Source: Sphingobacterium cavernae (GTDB taxonomy: Bacteria > Bacteroidota > Bacteroidia > Sphingobacteriales > Sphingobacteriaceae). From it: 41,526 bases of DNA. The DNA lies in contig NZ_VIQM01000042.1 of the NCBI RefSeq assembly GCF_008520265.1, positions 1 through 41,526 on the forward strand. Reading direction: 5' to 3'. Shown one piece after another: positions 34,981 to 41,526 of the stretch. The position numbers were made by a program, and so were the translations under genes. The notes beneath the pieces are model-generated. The model searched no databases. It had not been told where the DNA came from and was given only the letters and a program-made list of their open reading frames with translations. Each line of letters begins with the position of its first letter. The first letter of the stretch is position 1.

Positions 34981-35492
34981 ATATTTTAATTTTTTAATTA
35001 GAATAAGGGAAGATATAGGATGCCTTTAAGAGTTAGATTATAGCTGTAGTACTTGACAGAAGCTGGCTTTGATTGGCTGGTGCTAAAAAGGTACAAGGTC
35101 GATATTTTGTAAAGTTCGGCTTGAAATGGTTGGTAGGACAGGAAGTTGTTAGGGAGTGGAATTAACTTGGATAAATGTTTTTGTATTGGGATTTGGAGCG
35201 ATAAATATGAAGGTTAATGAGGCTTTACTACAGACATACTTTATTAGTTCTTAATGATACTGAAAATATGCTCATTAGCGTAGTGTGAATTATAACCTAG
35301 GTAATTGCTTTTGAATGTAGGTACTAGGATATTTAGCGTGATTTTTTCAAAATTATATCTAATTACACTAATTTTAGAATGATTAATGCGAACTTATTCT
35401 TTAAACTTTATTCATTAGTCATTTTATATAATTTATGATGTCCAAAAAAATACAGATATTAGCATAATATTTTTTTTAATTCGATTTCTATA
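34981..35492. other. Intergenic region between divergent DUF3945-type and dcm genes
   Basis: This ~510-base region has no supported gene. It must hold the divergent promoters for the minus-strand DUF3945-topB unit and the plus-strand methyltransferase operon. Near-repeats GGCTTTGATTGGCTGG and CCTAGGTAATTG/GTACTAGG (inverted CCTAG/CTAGG) are present. The last 100 bases before the methyltransferase are extremely AT-rich with a T8 run. No clean TTTG/TAnnTTTG promoter pair could be assigned. Confidence 0.45.
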
Positions 35493-36560
35493 GTGATTAC
35501 AAATAAAAAGAAAATTAAAGCGGTTGATTTCTTCTGTTCTGGTGGGGGCATGAGTTGTGGGATGCAAAAGGCAGGGATAGATATTTTAGCGGGTATTGAT
35601 TTTGATATTACATGTAAAGAAACTTATGAACAAAATATAAAAGGAGCCCAGTTTATACATGCTGACGTTTTTGAGTTAAAGGAGGGAGAGCTTGAAATAA
35701 AGCTCAACCTAAAGCGAAATGATGATAATTTACTACTAATTGGGTGTAGTCCATGCCAATTTTGGAGTATGATACCTACAGATAAAACAAAGTCACTAAA
35801 ATCAAAAGACTTACTCATAGAATTCCGACGCTTTGTAGAATATTTTAATCCAGGTTATGTTGTTGTTGAAAATGTACCAGGTGTACTTCGTAGAAAAGGA
35901 GAGTCAGGATTAGATGAATTTGTCGTATGGCTTAGAGATCATGGGTATACTGTTCATGCAGAAGTTCATGAGGTGAGTGACTATGGGGTACCGCAGCATC
36001 GTAAGAGATTTACGTTGATCGCAAATCGTATTACAGAAGATGTTATTATACCTGAAAAAATAAAAGGTGAAAAAATAACAGTAAGAGATGTGTTAGGAGT
36101 ACATAACGGCTTTGCTAAAATATCACATGGGCATAGAGATACTACAGACTTCATGCACACTGTTGCAGGATTAAAACCAATCAATTTAGATAGATTAGCT
36201 GTTACTCCTAAAGATGGAGGAACTAGGATGGCTTATGTATTTGACAAAAAATTAGCAGTACCTTGTCATTATGGCAAGATAGATGGTTTTAAAGATATAT
36301 ATGGTCGTATGTGGTGGGGAAGACCCTCACCAACAATCACGACAAAGTTCTTTAGTATCTCAAATGGGCGTTTTGCTCATCCAGAAGAAGACCGGGCTAT
36401 TTCTCTAAGAGAAGGCGCAGTATTGCAATCTTTCCCGAAAAATTATATCTTTAAGACAAATAGCATTGCTAACACCGCAAGGATGATCGGTAATGCTGTA
36501 CCTCCATTGTATGCTAAAGCAATAGGAGAATCAATTATTAAGAACCACAATGCAGTTTAG
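35493..36560 (+). CDS. C5-cytosine DNA methyltransferase
   Basis: The protein is 355 residues with m5C methylase motifs in order: motif I VDFFCSGGGMSCGMQKAG (11-28; SAM binding), motif IV GCSPCQ with catalytic Cys88, motif VI ENV at 126-128, motif VIII QHRKRF at 168-173, and the C-terminal motif X-like IGNAVPPLYAKAIGESI. It should methylate cytosine in a specific DNA site. Start is a GTG at 35493. Its end overlaps the next gene by 11 bases, so it is translationally coupled to the double-GHKL protein. No restriction endonuclease gene of classic type is next to it; the partners are an ATPase and a receiver-like protein, which suggests an unusual restriction-like system. Confidence 0.92.
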   Translation: MITNKKKIKAVDFFCSGGGMSCGMQKAGIDILAGIDFDITCKETYEQNIKGAQFIHADVFELKEGELEIKLNLKRNDDNLLLIGCSPCQFWSMIPTDKTKSLKSKDLLIEFRRFVEYFNPGYVVVENVPGVLRRKGESGLDEFVVWLRDHGYTVHAEVHEVSDYGVPQHRKRFTLIANRITEDVIIPEKIKGEKITVRDVLGVHNGFAKISHGHRDTTDFMHTVAGLKPINLDRLAVTPKDGGTRMAYVFDKKLAVPCHYGKIDGFKDIYGRMWWGRPSPTITTKFFSISNGRFAHPEEDRAISLREGAVLQSFPKNYIFKTNSIANTARMIGNAVPPLYAKAIGESIIKNHNAV

Positions 36561-39453
36561 AACTAAAGCACGAGCAGTAGATTTATTGGGTAAGGGGCAA
36601 ATTGCAGATTTACCTACAGCCATAACGGAGTTATGGAAGAACGGTTATGATGCTTATGCTGATAATCTAAAAGCTGAGTTATTCAAAAAAGGATATCAAG
36701 GATTAGAAAATGATTACTTCATTATTTCTGATGATGGGAAAGGTATGTCCAATTCTGATATCTTAGACAAATGGTTGGTTTTAGGTACTGATTCAAAGTC
36801 TAGAGCAACATTAGATCTAGAATCTGAAGAAACGCTTTGGAAGAGACCACGTATTAAAGCTGGTGAAAAGGGGATCGGACGTCTTTCCATAGCATATTTA
36901 GGTAATCCTATGCTAATGCTCACAAAGAAATTAGGACATCCTCTACAAGCTCTTTACTTTGATTGGAGGCTGTTGGAGAATTACAACCTTTTTTTAGATG
37001 ATATTATTATACCTATAAAGCCAGTAGAACAAAATAATTCATTAGAACAGATCTTTAAGGAATTAAAATATTTATTTCTAAAAAACTTTGAAAAAGAGCT
37101 AGATTTAGATAGAAAACCAATTTGGGAAGGTAAACAAATCGAATTAAAAGAAGATATTATCAATAATACTAATGATGCTAGGTTAGAAAACGTTATTTAT
37201 GAATCTATAAATAGCTTTTTCAGTGCTGATAATTCTCATGGAACAATTTTCTTAACATTTAATCCTATTGACCAGGTACTTGATTTAGCAGAGAAAGATG
37301 AGGAAAGGTTAGATGATAAAGAATTTATTTTATCAAGTTTGTTTGGTTTTACAAACGATTTTAAAGATCAAAAGAAAATTTTCAATGTTTCATTTAAAAT
37401 TTTTGACGATGATGATGAAGCGTATGAATTATTAGATAGTGCAGGTAATTTCTTTGATTTTAATGATTATAGTTTAGCTGATGTTATAATTAAAGGTGAA
37501 TTTGATGGTAATGGTAACTTCGACGGTGAATTAACTATTTATGATAAAACTATTGATTATTCATTTTCTAATATTCGTAATAAAAGTAAAAAGAATAATT
37601 ATGGTCCTTGTAAAATAGAATTAGGTTATTCTCAAGGCTTTCAATCAGAATCTAAGTTAGATGAGTTTTCTTGGAAAAAAATAAATGATAAAGTTATTAA
37701 ACACGGAGGTTTGTATCTATATAGAGATAACTTCAGAGTTTTACCATATGGACGAACTGATTTTGATTTTTTAGGATTTGAAAAAAGAAGAGCTAAGCAT
37801 GCAGGTACTTCTTATTTCTCTCACAGACGTATGTTTGGATATATTGAAATATCGAAAGAATTAAATCCTTATTTAATTGACAAATCAAGTAGAGAAGGAC
37901 TTACTTCAAATTCACAATATAATGCATTTAGAAAAGATTTGGAATTTTTCTTCATTTCATTAGCAAATGAGTTTTTTGGGACAAATGCAAAACAGTCTAT
38001 CTTTTTAGATAAGAAAAAAGATCTGAGAGATCAAAATGATTCTATGAAAGCTGACAAAGCAAGAGAAAAAGCTGATAAAATAGCCTTCTCGAAATCATTG
38101 AATGAATATCCAAAAAAATTAGAAGAGCATCAATCGAAATATGAAGGTTTACTAAATGAGCTCGAAGTAAAATTAGATAATATTAATGTTACGTATTCAG
38201 AAGTTGAATCAATTTTAGATGAACTTCAACGATTAGATATTGAATTTAAATCTTTATTACCTAAAGTGCCCAAAAGGTATAAGCCTACAGAAACTCAAAA
38301 AGAGAGATTATATAAATTTGAAGATCGTTTAAATAATTATTTTGAGCTGGTCACTCCTAGAAGAGAGGTACTTGATAAAAAAGCTCAAGATAAATTAGAA
38401 ATCAAGGATTTAAAAATTAATTTTACCAAAAAATATAATTCTTACATATCATCTTTAGAAAAAGAATTAAACTCAAATAGACAAGTTTTAGAATCAAAAA
38501 CAGATAGTTTACATAAGGAGTATAAGGAACGTTCACGTAATCTTATAAAAGCGTTAACAGAAAATAAAGAGGAAACTATTAATAATATTGTTTCAAAAGA
38601 ACAAGTTTCCTTATACTCAGAGAAGGTACAAGATATATATACATCATTATTGAATCAAGCACAAGGAACCTTGTTCCCTTTAGTTGAGCATATTAATCGT
38701 TTATCCTTTGATATTGATGAAGAACAAGTACAAGGTGCCTATAAGGCTCAATACGATCAAATGAAATATCAATGGGAACAAACCCGGGATACCGCTCAAT
38801 TAGGTATAGCTGTTGAAATTATAGACCATGAGTTTAACCAATTATATGCTAAGATAAATAATCAGCTTATTGTCTTAAATAATAATGAAATAGTAAGTTC
38901 AATAAAAGAGTTTAATTTTTTAGAAAAAAACTTTAAACAATTAGAAGATAAATATGCTTTATTATCTCCATTGTATAGAATTTCAGGTGCTGTAGTGAAA
39001 GATATCTCTTGTAATATTGTTTTCAAATATTTAGTAGAGTTTTTTGAAAATCAAATTAAAGATTACAATATTCAATTTGAAGTTTCTGAATCATTTAAAA
39101 AACATACGATATCAATAAAGGAACCTGCAATTCACACAATATTTATTAATATAATCAATAATGCTATTTATTGGATGCGTAATAAAGAGCGTCGTATCAT
39201 TAAATTAGATTATTTGAGTGATTCAGATGAAATTATCATAGCAAACTCTGGAGAGAAAATACCAGATTATAAATTAGAGAAGATCTTTGATTTATTCTAT
39301 ACACAACGACCTAATGGTAGAGGTATAGGTCTTTATTTATCTAAGCAAAGTTTAAATGAAGCAGGGCTTGATATTTACGCAACTAACGACAAAAAATATA
39401 ATTCATTAAATGGAGCTTGCTTCGTAATAAAGAGTTTTAATTATGACTTTTAG
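36550..39453 (+). CDS. Double-GHKL protein: MORC/MutL/Hsp90-like ATPase fused to a histidine-kinase-like module
   Basis: The 967-residue protein has two Bergerat-type ATP sites. N-terminal: ITELWKNGYDAYADN (Glu27, Asn31, Asp34), IISDDGKGMS (59-67) and GEKGIGRLS (105-113), the pattern of Hsp90/MutL/MORC ATPases. Residues ~500-720 are predicted coiled coil (long Lys/Glu heptads). C-terminal: a DHp-like H-box EIIDHEFNQLY with His760, N-box INNAIYW (Asn870/871), a G1 box with NSG (899-901) in place of the usual Asp, and RPNGRGIGLYLSK (920-932). Such MORC-like ATPases are known beside C5 methylases in bacterial conflict loci. The fusion suggests a DNA-sensing ATPase linked to a kinase-like output. 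Overlaps its neighbours by 11 bases at each end. Confidence 0.83.
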   Translation: MQFRTKARAVDLLGKGQIADLPTAITELWKNGYDAYADNLKAELFKKGYQGLENDYFIISDDGKGMSNSDILDKWLVLGTDSKSRATLDLESEETLWKRPRIKAGEKGIGRLSIAYLGNPMLMLTKKLGHPLQALYFDWRLLENYNLFLDDIIIPIKPVEQNNSLEQIFKELKYLFLKNFEKELDLDRKPIWEGKQIELKEDIINNTNDARLENVIYESINSFFSADNSHGTIFLTFNPIDQVLDLAEKDEERLDDKEFILSSLFGFTNDFKDQKKIFNVSFKIFDDDDEAYELLDSAGNFFDFNDYSLADVIIKGEFDGNGNFDGELTIYDKTIDYSFSNIRNKSKKNNYGPCKIELGYSQGFQSESKLDEFSWKKINDKVIKHGGLYLYRDNFRVLPYGRTDFDFLGFEKRRAKHAGTSYFSHRRMFGYIEISKELNPYLIDKSSREGLTSNSQYNAFRKDLEFFFISLANEFFGTNAKQSIFLDKKKDLRDQNDSMKADKAREKADKIAFSKSLNEYPKKLEEHQSKYEGLLNELEVKLDNINVTYSEVESILDELQRLDIEFKSLLPKVPKRYKPTETQKERLYKFEDRLNNYFELVTPRREVLDKKAQDKLEIKDLKINFTKKYNSYISSLEKELNSNRQVLESKTDSLHKEYKERSRNLIKALTENKEETINNIVSKEQVSLYSEKVQDIYTSLLNQAQGTLFPLVEHINRLSFDIDEEQVQGAYKAQYDQMKYQWEQTRDTAQLGIAVEIIDHEFNQLYAKINNQLIVLNNNEIVSSIKEFNFLEKNFKQLEDKYALLSPLYRISGAVVKDISCNIVFKYLVEFFENQIKDYNIQFEVSESFKKHTISIKEPAIHTIFINIINNAIYWMRNKERRIIKLDYLSDSDEIIIANSGEKIPDYKLEKIFDLFYTQRPNGRGIGLYLSKQSLNEAGLDIYATNDKKYNSLNGACFVIKSFNYDF

Positions 39454-41179
39454 TGAAAAGACTTTAGAAATAGTAAAAGAATCAATAAAGTCAGCTGTTT
39501 TTATTGATGAAAAGGCTAGAAATGTTTATGATTACGAAGGTATTGATGATACTTCTCTTGAGCAAAAATTATCTGTATCTGTTTATGAAAATTTTAAAAA
39601 AAATGGTATATCATTAGCAGTTCATAAATTTCAGAAGGATGACTTAGATAATGTTCCTCTGTTAAATTACCTTTTTAATGGTAGAGATTTAGTATTGTTA
39701 GATTGGAAACTTGAAGGAGAGGGAGGTGAAGAATACTCTTTAGAATTACTATCAAAAGTTGTTGATTTAAATCACATTAACTTTTGTTGCATTTATACTA
39801 CAGAACCAAGTATAGATAACATCTTTTTAAATATACTTTCCTATTTTTCTGGAATTGATTCTCAAATGTTTCTAAGTATAAAAGATAAATTTATTGATAA
39901 TCATGGAGAAAGAATAGAAGAAGTAAAAAGAGAATATAATTTTTTAGATTATAATCACAAAAGTAATGGTAGACTTATTGCCAAATTAGTAGAGAATGAT
40001 TTTAATTTTAATGATTTAATTAATTTATGTGGGGGGGGGATAGATTGGAAAGAAGCTCTTTTTTTGTTGATGTTAGCTTTTGAGGATTATCATAAAAGTA
40101 CTAAATCGAATCATAAACCAACATTAATTTCTATTGAAAATAAGTCTTTAGTTATTAATAATACTATTTTATGTATTTTAAACAAGGAGAATGCATTAAA
40201 AGAAGAGCCGATTGAGATCATATCGAAATTATCTGAAAAAATTGAAAATTCTCAAAATAGTTTTAGTCAATTATTAGGCTTAGAAATGCAAAATGTTTTT
40301 AATAGAGATGGGTCATTTATAGACAGTAATTTATTAAAAATATCAAAAGAAGCATTGTTTGCTCATAGAAAATTTGTTTTAGAAAATAATAATAACGACA
40401 TACCATTTAAAACTCTTATTAAAAAAGTTTTACTTGAACATGCATATTTAAAATTAAGAACAGCAAGACTATCATTATTAAATGATGACTTTTTGCAAAA
40501 TCAAGTTAGTGAAACTTTAAGCTTAACTGATGAGCAGGTAGCCTTAATAAATACATTCTATAACTCTGTTAGTATAAAAAGCCTTCATACAGATAGTTCA
40601 CCAATGTTAAATTTTGGAGATGTTTTTAAAGATGAACAAAATGACTATTATCTTTGCATTACGGCATTGTGTGATTGTTTAAGACCTGAAAAAATTCAAC
40701 AAAATTATTATTTTGTAAAAGGGAAAAAATTAGATGTAAAAATTGCAAATACTCTAGGTGATTCTGCCTTTATCAGTTATGTTGGAGAAGACGAAGCAAT
40801 AACTTGGGTAGCGTTAGAACCTGATCAAAATATAGAAATTGAAAACGAGGGTAAAACTGAAGAGCAAATTGAATTAGAAACATTAAGATTTAAGACTAAG
40901 TATTTTGCCAAATTTAAACATTTACCAGTCTATATAAAACCACACATTTATAACGTAAAAAATCCTAGAATTATCGATGATAAACTCGAAATCAGAAGGG
41001 TGGAATCAGTAAAATTAGAGGATGGTAAAATTAATGGTGTAAATCAAAGTGAAAATAGTACTATTTTGTTTAATAATATTACTTACTTAACTACTTTAAG
41101 GTCTGATTATGCTCAAAGAATCGCAAATCACGCGTTTTCTCATCCTGTAAGAGTTGGTGTAGATTTTGTTAAAATATGA
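39443..41179 (+). CDS. Receiver-like protein with large C-terminal region of unknown function
   Basis: The protein is 578 residues. Residues ~15-125 look like a receiver (response-regulator) fold: SAVFIDEKA with Asp22-Glu23, DLVLLDWKLEGEGG with Asp87 as possible phosphoacceptor, and CIYTTEP with Thr119/Thr120. The ~450-residue rest is unfamiliar: mixed helices, then GDVFKDEQNDYYLCITALCD CLRPEK-like beta strands (from about 385) and a tail with YFAKFKHLPVYIKPHIYNV. No DNA-binding, nuclease or membrane motif is recognised. It overlaps the double-GHKL gene by 11 bases, so it is probably its partner. The C-terminal region would be the effector or adaptor. Codons 197-199 form part of a G9 run, unusual in such AT-rich DNA. 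Confidence 0.75.
   Translation: MTFSEKTLEIVKESIKSAVFIDEKARNVYDYEGIDDTSLEQKLSVSVYENFKKNGISLAVHKFQKDDLDNVPLLNYLFNGRDLVLLDWKLEGEGGEEYSLELLSKVVDLNHINFCCIYTTEPSIDNIFLNILSYFSGIDSQMFLSIKDKFIDNHGERIEEVKREYNFLDYNHKSNGRLIAKLVENDFNFNDLINLCGGGIDWKEALFLLMLAFEDYHKSTKSNHKPTLISIENKSLVINNTILCILNKENALKEEPIEIISKLSEKIENSQNSFSQLLGLEMQNVFNRDGSFIDSNLLKISKEALFAHRKFVLENNNNDIPFKTLIKKVLLEHAYLKLRTARLSLLNDDFLQNQVSETLSLTDEQVALINTFYNSVSIKSLHTDSSPMLNFGDVFKDEQNDYYLCITALCDCLRPEKIQQNYYFVKGKKLDVKIANTLGDSAFISYVGEDEAITWVALEPDQNIEIENEGKTEEQIELETLRFKTKYFAKFKHLPVYIKPHIYNVKNPRIIDDKLEIRRVESVKLEDGKINGVNQSENSTILFNNITYLTTLRSDYAQRIANHAFSHPVRVGVDFVKI
40031..40039 (+). repeat. G9 homopolymer inside the receiver-like gene
   Basis: Nine consecutive G (40031-40039) encode Gly197-Gly199 in NLCGGGIDW. 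The surrounding gene is very AT-rich, so the tract is not a by-product of base composition. Loss or gain of one base would shift the frame in the first third of the protein. This is the form of a slipped-strand phase-variation site. Confidence 0.8.
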
Positions 41180-41202
41180 ACAAAAAAATAAAAGGTGATT
41201 AC

Positions 41203-41400
41203 GAGACTGTAAAATAAACTGTCGTCAAGGATAATAAACAGAAGTATTATTTTTGACATAGTAATTATGAGTATTAAGGAAAGCGATTTTGATTTTGAGT
41301 CCATGAAGGACCTGGCCCTAGAACAGTTACGTAGTGGTGAATCACTTTATGGCAAGAACGGAGCTTTTGCTCCTTTAATGAAAAAGTTTTTAGAAGCAGT
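41203..41400 (+). mobile_element. IS256-family remnant (left part)
   Basis: GAGACTGTAAAATAAACTGT at 41203-41222 resembles an IS256-family terminal repeat and is followed 45 bases later by the start of an IS256-type transposase. The similarity to the transposase stops near 41400, where a second element appears to begin. The left end lies 24 bases after the receiver-like gene, so the IS landed just downstream of that operon. Confidence 0.6.
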
Positions 41401-41446
41401 ATCATACTACCCAACTACTGGACAACTGCATAAATGTTTAAATTAG
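41267..41446 (+). pseudogene. IS256-family transposase, N-terminal fragment only
   Basis: The frame begins MSIKESDFDFESMKDLALEQ and continues LRSGESLYGKNGAFAPLMKK FLEAV, the N-terminal signature of IS256 (mutator-type) transposases. After residue ~45 it departs from the family (SYYPTTGQLHKCLN) and stops at 41444-41446. The family protein is about 400 residues, so the catalytic DDE domain is missing. The break coincides with sequence just before an IS3-type orfA, so the likeliest cause is insertion of that element. Confidence 0.75.
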
Positions 41447-41455
41447 CAGTTGAGA

Positions 41456-41526
41456 ATGAAAAAAGAACGCAGGAAATTCAGTGCAAGCTTTAAGGCTAAG
41501 GTAGCCATAGAAGCCATCAAAGAGCA
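41456..41526 (+). CDS. IS3-family transposase OrfA, 5' part (runs off the window)
   Basis: Only the first 23 residues are present: MKKERRKFSASFKAKVAIEA followed by IKE. This is the start of an IS3-family OrfA helix-turn-helix protein (the RRKFSASFKAKVALEA-type start is common). It differs from the OrfA of the IS at 1.3-2.6 kb (MHRKFDDSFKIMAVE), so it is a different element. The element's left end is probably near 41400, inside the IS256 transposase. orfB must lie beyond the window. Confidence 0.78.
   Translation, partial: MKKERRKFSASFKAKVAIEAIKE

Noticed and set aside
1..41526. CRISPR array, tRNA or rRNA genes
   Set aside because: No regularly spaced identical repeats and no tRNA- or rRNA-like sequence were noticed on either strand.

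Overview
The window is accessory DNA from a Bacteroidota bacterium, most likely a Sphingobacteriaceae/Flavobacteriia-type host. The evidence is a CTnDOT-style tra set (traA to traQ, with DUF3408, DUF4134, DUF4133, DUF4141, DUF4138 and DUF3872 type proteins), a Bacteroidota-type promoter (TTTG then TAnnTTTG) and moderate-to-low GC. The genus is inferred, not proven. The integrase and attachment sites of the element are not in view.

Layout. 1-1.3 kb: 3' end of an RHS-repeat protein with a variable C-terminal domain, and a small membrane protein that may be its partner. 1.3-2.6 kb: an IS3-family element whose orfA carries a 2-nt frameshift. 2.6-5.7 kb: a Septu-like pair (large ABC/SMC-type ATPase plus HNH nuclease) on the minus strand. 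5.8-15.2 kb: conjugation operon on the minus strand, traE-F-G-I-J-K-L-M-N-O-Q plus a small membrane protein; traQ has an in-frame amber stop. 15.4-24.5 kb: a plus-strand operon of XRE regulator, Eco57I-like restriction-modification protein, stand-alone N6-adenine methylase, and a Gabija-like GajA/GajB pair. This block sits exactly between traE and traD. 24.6-26.4 kb: traD, DUF3408 protein and traA (ParA-like), minus strand. 26.4-27.1 kb: a GCAGG-rich repeat tract and a hairpin-rich candidate oriT. 27.2-31.2 kb: mobA, mobB (relaxase) and mobC (coupling ATPase), plus strand. 31.4-35.0 kb: topoisomerase III and a DUF4099/DUF3945-type protein, minus strand. 35.5-41.2 kb: an AT-rich three-gene operon of C5-cytosine methyltransferase, a protein with two GHKL ATPase folds, and a receiver-like protein containing a G9 tract. 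41.2 kb to the end: an IS256-family remnant interrupted by a second IS3-family element that runs off the window.

How it works together. The mob genes and candidate oriT would start DNA transfer; the tra operon would build the mating-pair channel. The element carries three separate defence-type cargo blocks (Septu-like, restriction-modification plus Gabija-like, and the Dcm/double-GHKL/receiver operon). Each lies at the edge of a conserved conjugation module or between two of them. The last block is the best candidate for an incompletely described system: it combines DNA methylation, a MORC/MutL/Hsp90-like ATPase fused to a histidine-kinase-like module, a receiver-like partner of unknown effector function, and a homopolymer that could switch it on and off.
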